Assembly (NCBI RefSeq): GCF_003574315.2
Contig: NZ_AP025739.1
Location: 4,588,001 to 4,652,000, forward strand
DNA length: 64,000 bases
Direction: 5' to 3'
DNA from: Capsulimonas corticalis
Lineage (GTDB): Bacteria; Armatimonadota; Armatimonadia; Armatimonadales; Capsulimonadaceae
Shown here: positions 46,228 to 54,704 of the stretch, piece by piece
How positions within the stretch are numbered: the stretch's first letter is position 1
Layout: each line of letters begins with the position of its first letter
The notes under the pieces: generated by a model
Databases searched by the model: none
Seen by the model: only the letters and a program-made list of their open reading frames with translations
What the model was told of the DNA's origin: nothing
Program-made: the position numbers and the translations under genes

Positions 46228-47228
46228 GTCAGGATATCGGGATCGATTTGGGGACGGCTAACGTCCTCGTCTACGTACGCGGCAAGGGAATCATTATGCG
46301 CGAACCGTCCGTGGTGGCGGTTTATATTCCCACGCGCAAAATCAAGGAAGTCGGGGAGAAGGCGCGCGAGATGCTCGGGCGCACCCCTGTCAACATCGCC
46401 GCCGTCCGCCCCATGGTGGACGGCGTTATTGCCGACTACACCACCACGCAGCAGATGCTGGAATATATCTTCCACAAAGTCTGCGGCGCCAAGCGAGTCT
46501 TCAAGCCGCGTGTGCTGATCGCCGTCCCCAGCGGCGTCACGAGCGTCGAAAAGCGCGCCGTGAAGCAGGCGGCGCTCGCCGCCGGCGCGCGTGAAGCCTG
46601 GACGATTGAAGAGGCCAAAGCGGCCGCGATCGGAGCCGGCCTGCCCATCAAAGAGCCGGGCGGCAATATGGTGGTCGATATCGGCGGCGGCACCACCGAC
46701 ATCGCGGTTCTGTCCCTGGACGGCATCGTCCTGTCGCGCAGTATCCGTATCGGCGGCATGAAGCTGGACGAAGTGATCATGCGCCACGTCCGGACCCAGT
46801 ACAACCTGGCGATCGGGGACCGCACCGCTGAGGAGATCAAGATCACCATCGGCAGCGCCACCAACCTGGAGCAGGAAATTGGAATGGAAGTGCGTGGGCG
46901 CGACCTGATCAGCGGCCTGCCGCAGACCATCGAAGTGAGCTCCCAGGAGATCCGCGAGTGTATGGTCGAGCCGATCAGCCAGATCGTCAGCCGCGTCAAA
47001 AACGTGCTGGAGAAGACGCCGCCGGAGTTGGCGTCGGACATCATTGAACGAGGGATCATCCTCACGGGAGGCACCGCCATGCTGCGCGGCCTCGACCGAT
47101 TGATTGCGGAGGCGACCCAGGTCCCCACGCGTGTGGCCAATGATCCGCTGTCCTGTGTCGCCATCGGCACCGGCAAATACCTTGAGGAGCATCGAGATGT
47201 CCCGGAAGAATTCCATTACGCGGCTTAG
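46215..47228 (+). CDS. mreB: Rod shape-determining protein MreB
   Basis: Bacterial actin, 337 aa, organising lateral-wall synthesis at the inner membrane. DIGIDLGTANVLVYVRGKGI (phosphate 1), AVPSGVTSVEKRAVKQAA, TIEEAKAAAIGAGLPI, NMVVDIGGGTTDIAVLSL (phosphate 2), IRIGGMKLDEVIMRHVR, and ERGIILTGGTAMLRGLDRLIAE (adenosine motif). GTG start after AAAGGTGG. Its position directly after murA ties wall precursor supply to shape control. Confidence 0.96.
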   Translation: MFRLSQDIGIDLGTANVLVYVRGKGIIMREPSVVAVYIPTRKIKEVGEKAREMLGRTPVNIAAVRPMVDGVIADYTTTQQMLEYIFHKVCGAKRVFKPRVLIAVPSGVTSVEKRAVKQAALAAGAREAWTIEEAKAAAIGAGLPIKEPGGNMVVDIGGGTTDIAVLSLDGIVLSRSIRIGGMKLDEVIMRHVRTQYNLAIGDRTAEEIKITIGSATNLEQEIGMEVRGRDLISGLPQTIEVSSQEIRECMVEPISQIVSRVKNVLEKTPPELASDIIERGIILTGGTAMLRGLDRLIAEATQVPTRVANDPLSCVAIGTGKYLEEHRDVPEEFHYAA

Positions 47229-47679
47229 CGCCATATTGCTGGGCGCAGCCGCCCTCGCCGCCGGAACCGCGTTCGCCGCGCCTAAAGATGTCCCCCAGAA
47301 CCATTGGGCCGCGAAGTCCGTGGACAGTGTCACCACCAAGCGGATCCTGACGCCGAACGCCAAGGGAAATTTCGACGGCGATAAGCCGGTCACCCGCTAT
47401 GAACTGGCCGTGGCTCTCGATCGCTTCGTGCAGTACATCGAAGCGGGCCGCAAGCCGCTCCATCCGACAAGCCGCAATACCAAGGCGATTTTGCCGGCGA
47501 AGGCAAACACGGAGCAAAAAGCGGCGCTGGCCCGCCTCGCCTCCGCCGACTTCATTCCCGCGAACTCGCCTCTGCTGAAGAATGACGACCGAATCGTGAC
47601 CGCCAAGGAACTCAAAGCCTCTTTGTCCGCCGTCGTGATCCGCCTGTCCGACCGCGCCATCGCCCCGCAAAAAGATTAG
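47197..47679 (+). CDS. Secreted S-layer-homology (SLH) domain protein
   Basis: 160 aa. The signal peptide is MSRKNSITRLSAILLGAAALAAGTAFA; the mature part begins with one good SLH module (DVPQNHWAAKSVDSV...TPNAKGNFDGDKPVTRYELAVALDRFV) and a weaker second half (SADFIPANSPLL...TAKELKASLSAVVIRL). SLH domains bind wall polymers, or peptidoglycan in diderms. The start ATG at 47197 follows GAGGAGCATCGAG and lies inside the last 32 bp of mreB in another frame, so the two are probably co-translated. Confidence 0.8.
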   Translation: MSRKNSITRLSAILLGAAALAAGTAFAAPKDVPQNHWAAKSVDSVTTKRILTPNAKGNFDGDKPVTRYELAVALDRFVQYIEAGRKPLHPTSRNTKAILPAKANTEQKAALARLASADFIPANSPLLKNDDRIVTAKELKASLSAVVIRLSDRAIAPQKD

Positions 47680-47682
47680 TAA

Positions 47683-47878
47683 CCCTCACCCCCGTCCCCT
47701 CTCCCGCATCGGCTAAAGCCTGGGAGAGGGGTGTCCAAAGATCGAAGCCCAAACGTGTTCCGCCAATGTTTTTGAGAGATCCTCTGAAATGCTTGGCGTG
47801 AAGCATTGTTTGGGCTTTGCTTATTGGACATCCCTCTCCCAGGCGAAGCCGGGGCGGGAGAGGGACCGAGGGTGAGGG
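47683..47878. repeat. Long dispersed palindrome, family A copy (196 bp)
   Basis: Imperfect arms of about 75 bp: CCCTCACCCCCGTCCCC...GGCTAAAGCCTGGGAGAGGG...GTCCAA then AAGCCCAAAC on the left, and the complements GTTTGGGCTT...TTGGAC...CCTCTCCCAGG...GGTGAGGG on the right. The centre contains another small fold (CAATGTTT/GCTTGGCGTGAAGC). With the terminator next to it this fills the 289-bp space 47680-47968, which holds no gene. Confidence 0.9.
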
Positions 47879-47881
47879 CTT

Positions 47882-47916
47882 AAAAAAGCCGATTCCCGGT
47901 TGGGAATCGGCTTTTT
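47882..47916. terminator. Bidirectional intrinsic terminator
   Basis: AAAAAGCCGATTCCC and GGGAATCGGCTTTTT are perfect 15-base complements around GGTT, giving A/T runs on both sides. It ends the minus-strand efflux operon and anything read from the SLH side. Confidence 0.9.
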
Positions 47917-47968
47917 GTCTGCTATAGTCAGCGCCCGGGGCGGCCGCCCCGGGCGCGCTGGGGAGTGG

Positions 47969-49648
47969 TTAGTGATCCGCCGTCTCGATCGTTGCGTTGA
48001 CGGACATTCCTTGGCGGAGGTTGGCGATGTCCTCGGCGGTGGCGGCGTTTTTGTCATCGCCGCTGGTCGCCGGCGTCAGGATAATCTTGACCGGGACGCG
48101 CTGGACGACCTTGGTGAAGTTGCCCGTGGCGTTGTCCGGCGGCAGAAGCGCGGTGGAGGCGCCGGTCGCTTCGTTGATGCTCTGCACCTTGCCGTGGAAG
48201 ACCTTGCCCGGGAACGCATCCACATCGACTTCGGCCGGCTGACCGGCGCGGACATCGCGGAGCTGCGTTTCCTTGAAGTTGGCGCTGACCCAGACGCTGC
48301 CGCCCGTGGTCATCGTCACGATCGTCTGGCCGGGTGAAAGCGCCGCGCCTTCGTTGACCGCCTTCTTGACGACCTTGCCGTCGCTCGGCGCGTAGATGTA
48401 CGTGTCGTTCTCCAGAACCTGCGCGGAATCGAGCGCGGCTTTGGCCTGAGCGACCTGCACCTTCAGCGTTTCAATCTCCTGCCTGCGCGCATTGACCTGC
48501 TGCTCGCCCGCCTTCGCGGTGGCGAGATCGGCCTCTGCCTGCGTGGCGAGGTTGGAGCTGTTTTCCACGTTGTTCTGCTGGACGCTGACGGACGGCGCGT
48601 TGGCCTGGGCCAGGCTGACTCCGGCGCTCGCGACCTTGACCTGCTGCTGCGACGCGGTCGCGGCCTTGCGGGCGCTTTCGACGGCGGCCGCCGCCTGTTT
48701 GACGGCGGACTGCTGCTGGGCGACCAAGGAACGCGCCTGCTGCACCTGCTGGCGGGCGCCGCGAAGCTGAGCCTGCGCCGTCAGGTAGGCCGCGTGGACC
48801 ACGTCGTACTGCTGCTGCGTCACGGCTTCCGATTTCAGAAGCGCGGCGTAACGGGTGTCGTCGGCGCGCGTCTTGTCCAGGTTCGCCTGGGCGGATTCAA
48901 TCGCGGATTCCGCGACGTCGGCCGCGTGCCGGTCGGTCGTGACGCCCTGCTGCATTGCGGCGAGGTTTGCCTGGGCCCCGGCCAGCTGCGATTCGACCTG
49001 AGCCGCCTGGGCCTGGGCCACCGTGACCTGGGTTTGAGCCTGGTCGATCTGGCTGTTCAGCGTGCGGGTCGTCAGATCCTGCTGGGCGCGTGCGCCCTGA
49101 ACCTTGGCGTTCTGCGCCTGGATGGCGGCCTGCGCGTGCTGGATATTCGCGTTTGTGCTGGCAATCTGGTATTGTAGGTTCGCTTCCGCCTGCGGGATCT
49201 GGCTTTGCGCCGAGAGGTAGGCTTGCTTGGCCTGCTGCAAATTGGCGAGCGGGCCGCTGTCGTCGAGACGAGCGATCAGTTCGCCCTTCTTGACGATATC
49301 GCCTTCCTGCTTCGTCAGCTTGATCAGGGTGCCGGAGACGATCGGGCTGACGTTCACGAGATCGCCCGTGACATAAGCGTCGTCGGTGCCGACATGCGTC
49401 TGGCTGTAGTGATAGTAGCGAAGACCGAAGATGAGCGCGATCACGACGGCAATCGCGACGACGATCCCGATGATGCCCTTCTTGGCGGGATTCATCGGCG
49501 CTTTCTTCTCTTCCGTCGCGTTATTGGCCGGAGGCGGCGCCTGGGGCGCGCTCGTTCCATTGGTCCCGTTGCTGGCGGGCGCTGGTCCTTCGGGAGCGCG
49601 CTCCGTTCGGGGGGCGGTCCCAGCTGTTTGTGTTACCTGTTCTGCCAC
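47969..49648 (-). CDS. HlyD/EmrA-family membrane fusion protein
   Basis: 559 aa periplasmic adaptor of a tripartite efflux system. A Pro/Asn-rich cytoplasmic start is followed by one transmembrane anchor (about residues 58-77, GIIGIVVAIAVVIALIFGL) and the first half of the lipoyl domain (TDDAYVTGDLVNVSPIVSGTL...QEGDIVKKGELIARLDD). A very long coiled-coil hairpin rich in Ala and Gln (about 130-400) follows, then the second lipoyl half (TYIYAPSDGKVVKKAVNEGAALSPGQ) and a beta-barrel (VSANFKETQLRDVRAGQPAEVDVDAFPG). EmrA is near 390 aa; the extra length is in the hairpin. GTG start after GGAAGGA. Confidence 0.9.
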   Translation of the reverse strand: MAEQVTQTAGTAPRTERAPEGPAPASNGTNGTSAPQAPPPANNATEEKKAPMNPAKKGIIGIVVAIAVVIALIFGLRYYHYSQTHVGTDDAYVTGDLVNVSPIVSGTLIKLTKQEGDIVKKGELIARLDDSGPLANLQQAKQAYLSAQSQIPQAEANLQYQIASTNANIQHAQAAIQAQNAKVQGARAQQDLTTRTLNSQIDQAQTQVTVAQAQAAQVESQLAGAQANLAAMQQGVTTDRHAADVAESAIESAQANLDKTRADDTRYAALLKSEAVTQQQYDVVHAAYLTAQAQLRGARQQVQQARSLVAQQQSAVKQAAAAVESARKAATASQQQVKVASAGVSLAQANAPSVSVQQNNVENSSNLATQAEADLATAKAGEQQVNARRQEIETLKVQVAQAKAALDSAQVLENDTYIYAPSDGKVVKKAVNEGAALSPGQTIVTMTTGGSVWVSANFKETQLRDVRAGQPAEVDVDAFPGKVFHGKVQSINEATGASTALLPPDNATGNFTKVVQRVPVKIILTPATSGDDKNAATAEDIANLRQGMSVNATIETADH

Positions 49649-49715
49649 TTTAATATCCTTCCCGTCTAATCCTGCTGATCCGATGGAGACTTCCGTTTGC
49701 TCCCGGCTGCGATCA

Positions 49716-51491
49716 TTACTGGCTCTGGCCGCCGCTCAGGACGCCGAGAGCGTGGCGATATTCGGCTTGCGCGACTTGATAGTCGTAAACCGCGTTGATT
49801 TGATTGTTTTCCGCCGCTTGGAGCGCGGCCTGCGCATCGGTGACTTCCAAATAAAGGGCGACTTCGCCGCGGTATCGAAGGAGCGCCAGATCTCGTGTCT
49901 TGATCGCCTGCTGCAGCGCGCTGTTCGCATTGTCGATCTGCGCGGCCGCCGTCGTCAGGTTCAGGTACGCCTGGCTGACGTCGAGACTGACATCGGATTT
50001 CAGGGAATCCAGAGTTGTCTTCGCGTTCTCCGTCTCCAGCTTTGCTTCCGAAACTTTGTCCCGCGTCACGCCGCCGTCATAAAACGGAATGGTGATCGAA
50101 GCGGTGATGGCCGCTGTCCGCTGGCGCGGGCTCTGGAATGAGGTGGTCGGATAGTAATCTCCGGCCGCGTTCAATCGAAAGTCCGGCTCCAACCCGGCAT
50201 GCGCGAGCTTGATCCCTTTTTCGGCGACACGGACATTGACTTGCTGGGCAAGCACATCCGGGCGCTGGGTATAGGCGGTCTGAAGATCTTTGTTCACATC
50301 GATCGCCGTCACTTCGGCCGTCGGCGACGCGAAGAGCGGGGTTTCTGGTTCCGTCGTCGTCGCCGTCGCGGACGGCGTCGCCTGACCGACCGACACGCCC
50401 GGCAGATCGCTCAGCACGACTTCGGTGGCGAGCGGCTGTCCCACCAGGTCGTTAAAGCTGGTGCGCGCGATGCTGGCGTTGTTCTGCGTGCGCCGGAGCT
50501 CCGTCTGGGCGTTCGCCACCTGCGTGTTGGCGCGCAGCACATCGACCTTCTGCCCGACCTGCTGTCCGTTGAGCTGCTGGGCGATCCGCTGCTGCTCCAG
50601 CGCCGTCGTGAGGCTCGCCTGAGCGACCTGCATCTGGTGCTGGGCTCGCAGCAGGTTGTAATAAACTGTTTCCGCGCGCAGCGATCGGTCGTTACGGATA
50701 CGCTTCACCTGGAACTCATCCGCAAGCTTCTGCAATGTCGCCTGATCGGTCGCCGCTTTGATCTGGCCGGTTAAGTCCAGACGCTGGGAAATCCCGAGCT
50801 CCAGCGTTTCGGTGTGGCTGCCGAGGACTTCCACCGGCGGCGTGCCGCCGATCGAAACCTTGGTTTTTTGATCGAAGCGGGTTGCCGACGCGCGTCCTTC
50901 AATGTTCGGATGCCCTTCGTCCGCCTTCTGGTTGGCCCGCTTCTGGTCGATCTCCGTATTGCGCTGCGCGATCTGCAAGTCGCTGCTGCTCTCATACGCG
51001 GCGGCGATCGTCCTGTTCAAATCCCAATCCGTGCCTTTGAGGGTCGAAATCCGCGACCCGCCCAGATTTCCTTGAGATGTATTACCCATAGTTCCGGAAG
51101 TTACGCCGCCGTTTCCCGAGACGCCCGCTCCATTGGGATTGCCGCCGGCGTTCGCCGGAGCCGTTCCCGCGTTAGGCGAGTTCGTCGCCGCCGGGCCGTT
51201 CGCCGCGCCCTGGCCGGCAGCGGCCGTATTGGATCCCGGCGCTCCGGAAACGCCCGCTCCGCCCGCTCCGGCGGTTCCCGCATTGGCGCCCGGCGCCGCT
51301 CCCGCCGCTCCATTGCCCGCCGCTCCGGCTCCGTTACCGGCCGCGCCGGCCGCCGCGCCATTCCCGGCGCCCGCGCCGCCGCCTTGCTGCGCCCACGCCG
51401 CCGTGCCGCCGCTGATAACGGATACGCCGAAGATCGCCGCGGCGATCTCGCTGAACAAAACTCGTTTCAATCTTTCCCGTGCATTTGCCAT
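49716..51491 (-). CDS. TolC-family outer-membrane efflux protein with Gly/Ala-rich N-terminal region
   Basis: 591 aa. The signal peptide ends near AAWA-QQ. Residues about 31-150 are a low-complexity Gly/Ala/Asn stretch absent from normal TolC proteins. Then two outer-membrane-factor repeats: WDLNRTIAAAYESSSDLQIAQRNTEIDQKRANQKADEGHP...ISQRLDLTGQ...VYYNLLRAQHQMQVAQASLTTALEQQRIAQQLNGQQVGQKVDVLRANTQVANAQTEL, and the second ALNAAGDY..., SITIPFYDGGVTRDKVSEAKLE and YRGEVALYLEVTDAQAALQAAENNQINAVYDYQVAQAEYRHALG. It provides the exit duct for the HlyD partner 67 bp downstream. ATG at 51491, nine bases after GAGG. Confidence 0.9.
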   Translation of the reverse strand: MANARERLKRVLFSEIAAAIFGVSVISGGTAAWAQQGGGAGAGNGAAAGAAGNGAGAAGNGAAGAAPGANAGTAGAGGAGVSGAPGSNTAAAGQGAANGPAATNSPNAGTAPANAGGNPNGAGVSGNGGVTSGTMGNTSQGNLGGSRISTLKGTDWDLNRTIAAAYESSSDLQIAQRNTEIDQKRANQKADEGHPNIEGRASATRFDQKTKVSIGGTPPVEVLGSHTETLELGISQRLDLTGQIKAATDQATLQKLADEFQVKRIRNDRSLRAETVYYNLLRAQHQMQVAQASLTTALEQQRIAQQLNGQQVGQKVDVLRANTQVANAQTELRRTQNNASIARTSFNDLVGQPLATEVVLSDLPGVSVGQATPSATATTTEPETPLFASPTAEVTAIDVNKDLQTAYTQRPDVLAQQVNVRVAEKGIKLAHAGLEPDFRLNAAGDYYPTTSFQSPRQRTAAITASITIPFYDGGVTRDKVSEAKLETENAKTTLDSLKSDVSLDVSQAYLNLTTAAAQIDNANSALQQAIKTRDLALLRYRGEVALYLEVTDAQAALQAAENNQINAVYDYQVAQAEYRHALGVLSGGQSQ

Positions 51492-51529
51492 TGATCTATG
51501 CCTCATAAACAACTTAAGAAAGCGTTCTA

Positions 51530-52120
51530 TTAACGCTTGCGCAATCCTCGCACGACGAGGTCGACAATCAACCCCATCTCATGCTTTTTCTCTTCCAGCT
51601 CAGTAACGCAGGGGAACGGGGGCCAGAATCCGGCCACCATATATTTGAGGGAACGCGCCGCGGTCGCTGTGTCCGGAACGTCAAAAACGCCTTTGCGGTT
51701 CCCTTCCTCCAGCACCTCGGCGATCAGCTCACGCTCCTGCTCGATGTACGGCCGCATCCGGGCCTGCATATGGGGACGCACGGCGGCCACCATCTCCTGC
51801 GTATGGGGAGATTGCGTGCAGATGTGGTGCGTGTCCACCATCGGCAGAATCAGCATCTCCTTGAGTTTCTCCGCCGGCGTCATTTCACTGTTTTGAACGA
51901 CCCCCTGCATCTTACCCAAACTTGTTTCTTTGAACTGCGCGACGATCGTCAGGGCGATATCTTCCTTGCTGTCGAAGTAAAGATATACAGTCCCCTTGCC
52001 GACACCGGCGTCGGCGGCGATTTCGTCGATGGTCGTCTTTTTGAAGCCGTAATGCCAAAGCCGTTCGGACGCCGCTTCAAGGATTTTGTGCCGGATATCG
52101 GCCTGCTGTACACGCGCCAT
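51530..52120 (-). CDS. TetR-family transcriptional regulator
   Basis: 196 aa. The N-terminal DNA-binding domain is RHKILEAASERLWHYGFKKTTIDEIAADAGVGKGTVYLYFDSKEDI, typical of the family; the C-terminal half is a ligand-binding helix bundle with LILPMVDTHHICTQSPHTQEMV. It is the first gene of the tetR-tolC-hlyD unit and is divergent from phzF; it most likely represses this efflux operon and itself. The ATG at 52120 follows AGGAG with 10-base spacing. Confidence 0.9.
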   Translation of the reverse strand: MARVQQADIRHKILEAASERLWHYGFKKTTIDEIAADAGVGKGTVYLYFDSKEDIALTIVAQFKETSLGKMQGVVQNSEMTPAEKLKEMLILPMVDTHHICTQSPHTQEMVAAVRPHMQARMRPYIEQERELIAEVLEEGNRKGVFDVPDTATAARSLKYMVAGFWPPFPCVTELEEKKHEMGLIVDLVVRGLRKR

Positions 52121-52143
52121 AACTACCACGCTCCTACTGACTG

Positions 52144-52168
52144 ATGACTGGAATACTACTCTGGTCAT
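52144..52168 (-). promoter_or_regulatory. Candidate TetR operator
   Basis: An imperfect 25-bp palindrome, ATGACCAGAGT and ATTCCAGTCAT around AGT, begins directly at the -10 of the tetR promoter. A repressor here would block the operon. Based on symmetry only (8 of 11 arm positions match). Confidence 0.4.
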
Positions 52169-52169
52169 T

Positions 52170-52199
52170 TATATACCCCTGCCCGAACGCGCTTGTCAA
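52170..52199 (-). promoter_or_regulatory. Promoter of the tetR-tolC-hlyD operon
   Basis: Minus-strand perfect TTGACA (52199-52194), 18-bp spacer, TATATA (52175-52170). Confidence 0.75.
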
Positions 52200-52221
52200 G
52201 CTGGTATCATAAATTTTATAC
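52193..52221 (+). promoter_or_regulatory. Promoter of the phzF-like gene, sharing its -35 with the divergent tetR promoter
   Basis: TTGTCA (52193-52198), 17-bp spacer, TTATAC (52216-52221). The -35 lies in the palindrome CTTGTCAAG, whose other strand is the -35 of tetR. Confidence 0.6.
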
Positions 52222-52264
52222 AAAGTTTTTTCGTGGAGTTACGGAAAGAAGAGGGGGATCAACG

Positions 52265-53140
52265 ATGACTCTGGATTTGGGGCATGGCGTTTCTGAATAT
52301 TACCATGTGGACTCGTTTACGTCCGAGCGGTTTCAGGGCAATCCCGCCGGCGTGATTTTGACGCGGGCGCTTCCTGCGGAAGAGACGATGCGGCGGATCG
52401 CCGGCGAGTTGCAATTGGAGAGCGCATTCGCCGCTCCCTCGGGCAACGCCGACTGTGATTATGCTGTGGCGTACTACACCGGCGTCACACGCATTCCGCT
52501 CTGCGGTCACGATACGATCGCGCTTGGCTCCGTCCTCGCGCATAAAGGCGAACTGCCGGAGGGTGGGGCGCTGCGTATCTCCACGGATGTTGGCGTATTG
52601 GAGCTGCGCCACCTCGCAGCCGGCTGGATTCAAATGTCGCAGGCGAAGCCATGGTTTGGGGAAATCGTGGACGCGCGCGGCCTTGCCGACGCACTGGAAA
52701 TTGACGCCGAGGTTTTGAATGGCGCGTCCCCGCAGGTCGTTTCGACCGGAACGCCGTTCCTCATTGCATCCGTCAAAGACCGCGCGGCGCTGAACGCGCT
52801 GGGCGAGGGAACCAGCCGCCTTGCGGAGTATCTCGCCGCTCTACCCGGCAGCCCCGTCGGCCTCTACTGCTGGGCGCTCTCCGACCTTGCGCCGGAAACG
52901 GAAGCGATCCGCACGCGCTGCTTTTGCCCAGGCGCGGGCCTGCCGGAGGACCCGGTAACTGGCTCGGCCAGCGGCGCGTTTGGCGCTTATCTTACGGCGC
53001 GCAAGCTTGTAGAGCCTGGCGTAATCTCCATTTGGCAGGGAAACATCAACGTACGGACGGGACACGTGCGCGTGGAATGCGATGGGGAAAGCGTGCGCGT
53101 GAGCGGGCAGGGGACGATTATCGTGCGCGGGGAATTGTAG
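52265..53140 (+). CDS. PhzF-family isomerase/epimerase
   Basis: 291 aa diaminopimelate-epimerase-fold protein. HVDSFTSERFQGNPAGVIL at the start, LQLESAFA with the catalytic Glu (about residue 52), CGHDTIALGSVLA (CGHAT-type loop, 80-92) and EDPVTGSASGAFGAYL (DPxTGSA) near the C-terminus. PhzF itself isomerises DHHA in phenazine synthesis, but most members have unknown substrates and no phenazine genes are here. Start ATG after GAGGGGGATCAACG. Divergent from the efflux regulator, so the product may belong to the same detoxification response; this is inference. Confidence 0.88.
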   Translation: MTLDLGHGVSEYYHVDSFTSERFQGNPAGVILTRALPAEETMRRIAGELQLESAFAAPSGNADCDYAVAYYTGVTRIPLCGHDTIALGSVLAHKGELPEGGALRISTDVGVLELRHLAAGWIQMSQAKPWFGEIVDARGLADALEIDAEVLNGASPQVVSTGTPFLIASVKDRAALNALGEGTSRLAEYLAALPGSPVGLYCWALSDLAPETEAIRTRCFCPGAGLPEDPVTGSASGAFGAYLTARKLVEPGVISIWQGNINVRTGHVRVECDGESVRVSGQGTIIVRGEL

Positions 53141-53208
53141 GATAGGATGCCTCCCGGGCTCCATACTGGGTCTTCATGGAGGAAGGCTTTTGTTCGGCAA
53201 TTTTCACC

Positions 53209-53222
53209 GGTGGCATGCCACC
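53209..53222. repeat. Perfect 14-bp palindrome in the phzF-proC convergent gap
   Basis: GGTGGCATGCCACC. The 147-150 bp between phzF and proC ends contains nothing else I can name. Confidence 0.6.
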
Positions 53223-53290
53223 CAATAACACGATGCCGGCGCTTTCGTTATCCCTATGAGTAGGGGCATCTTACATTGGGGGTGGAGGGC

Positions 53291-54106
53291 TCAGGACAGT
53301 TCGCCCGCGCGTTTGGCGGCGGCTTCCACGGCGTCGATCACGGCGATGCGGAAGCCGCCGCGCTCTAGGGCGGCGACTCCGGCGATGGTGGTGCCGCCGG
53401 GGGTGGTGACGTTGTCTTTGAGCTGCATGGGGTGTTCGCCGGTTTCCAGCACCATCTTGGCCGAGCCCATTACGGTTTGGGCGGCGAGGGCGCGGGCGGT
53501 GGCGCGGGTAAGGCCGGCTTTGACGCCGCCGTCAGTCAGGGCTTCAATCATCAGATAGACGTAGGCGGGGCCGGAGCCGGAGACGCCGGTGACGGCGTCC
53601 ATCAAGCGTTCGGTGACTTCCACGGTCAATCCGACGGCGGAGAAGAGGCTGAGGGCGATCTTCAGGTGATCCTGAGTGGCGTTGGTTCCAAGGCAAACTG
53701 CGGTGGCGCCTTCACCCACCAGGCACGGGGTGTTCGGCATGGCGCGGACGATGGGAACGCCGGCGGCGACATGCATTTCCATCGTGTCCAGGCGGATCCC
53801 GGCGGCGATGGACAGAACCAGCTGGTTTGGCTGGATCGTCTGCGTGAGGCTGTTGAGAACCTGGGAGACAACGGCGGGCTTGACCGCCAGGAGGATCAGA
53901 TCGACGCCGGCAACGGCGTTTGTGACGGAATCCGAGACGCGAGCGCCCGCGCCGACTTTTGCGGCAAGCTGGCTGGCTTTCTCTTGGTCTGTGTCAAAAA
54001 GGGTGATATTTTCTGGGAGCATCGCCCCCGCCTGCGTTAAGCCGCAGGCGAGAGCGCCGCCCATCATTCCGGAACCGATGACTGCGAGGGTTTTTTCACG
54101 AAGCAT
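53291..54106 (-). CDS. proC: Pyrroline-5-carboxylate reductase
   Basis: 271 aa; last step of proline synthesis, NAD(P)H-dependent. LAVIGSGMMGGALACGLTQAG (Rossmann start), LILLAVKPAVVSQVL, PIVRAMPNTPCLVGEGATAV, DAVTGVSGSGPAYVYLMIEALTDGGVKAGLTRATARALAAQTVMGSAKMV and DNVTTPGGTTIAGVAALE are canonical. It lies 12 bp after sepF, a linkage seen in many bacteria (yggS-sepF-proC). Confidence 0.95.
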   Translation of the reverse strand: MLREKTLAVIGSGMMGGALACGLTQAGAMLPENITLFDTDQEKASQLAAKVGAGARVSDSVTNAVAGVDLILLAVKPAVVSQVLNSLTQTIQPNQLVLSIAAGIRLDTMEMHVAAGVPIVRAMPNTPCLVGEGATAVCLGTNATQDHLKIALSLFSAVGLTVEVTERLMDAVTGVSGSGPAYVYLMIEALTDGGVKAGLTRATARALAAQTVMGSAKMVLETGEHPMQLKDNVTTPGGTTIAGVAALERGGFRIAVIDAVEAAAKRAGELS

Positions 54107-54118
54107 AAAAGGTGTCTG

Positions 54119-54619
54119 TTAAGACCGGTCGAGAAACGATGTTCTTGTCCCGGGCGCCGGTTTGTCTTCCACGTCGATTGTGACTGTGCTCGGCGTGAAT
54201 AAGTATACCTGTTCGCCGATCTTTTCGACGCTTCCGTCCAGCGCATATGTCGATCCATTGAGGAAATCGATGATTCGCTCGGCCATATCGCCCGGAGTTT
54301 GCTCCAGGTTGACGATCTGCTGCTGGCCTTCTTTCAGGCCGTCGGCGGCGCGGCGGGCGTCGTCGAAGCTCTGCACGGCGCGGCGCACGGTGACATGCGT
54401 GCGGCGAGCCTGGTCCATGCGCAGGGTTGTTTGACGGCGTAATGGGCTGACGGAGCCCCCGGTGCGTGCGGCGGCGCTCGATGCGGCGGGCGCTTCCACC
54501 GCATCGTCCTCATCCTCGTCATGATAATCGTCGTGTCCCATCGCGCGATCAAAGAATCGCATGAAACCATTGCGAGGTCTGGCGTTTTCGAATTCTTCCG
54601 CTTCGGCATGCTGGCTCAT
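54119..54619 (-). CDS. sepF: SepF-like cell division protein
   Basis: 166 aa. Amphipathic start (FENARPRNGFMRFFDRAMG), acidic linker, then the SepF core: VTVRRAVQSFDDARRAADGLKEGQQQIVNLEQTPGDMAERIIDFLNGSTYALDGSVEKIGEQVYLFTPSTVTID. SepF polymerises on the membrane and anchors FtsZ. Strong ribosome site GGAGGAG before the ATG. Sits between yggS and proC in the classical order, which supports the call. Confidence 0.92.
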   Translation of the reverse strand: MSQHAEAEEFENARPRNGFMRFFDRAMGHDDYHDEDEDDAVEAPAASSAAARTGGSVSPLRRQTTLRMDQARRTHVTVRRAVQSFDDARRAADGLKEGQQQIVNLEQTPGDMAERIIDFLNGSTYALDGSVEKIGEQVYLFTPSTVTIDVEDKPAPGTRTSFLDRS

Positions 54620-54704
54620 GATGTTGCTCCTCCGTTTAATCGTTGCTCTGTCTTTTGAATTGCTGCTCTGTCCTGGTCGATCTCAGAGTGATTGTGAATG
54701 TGAA

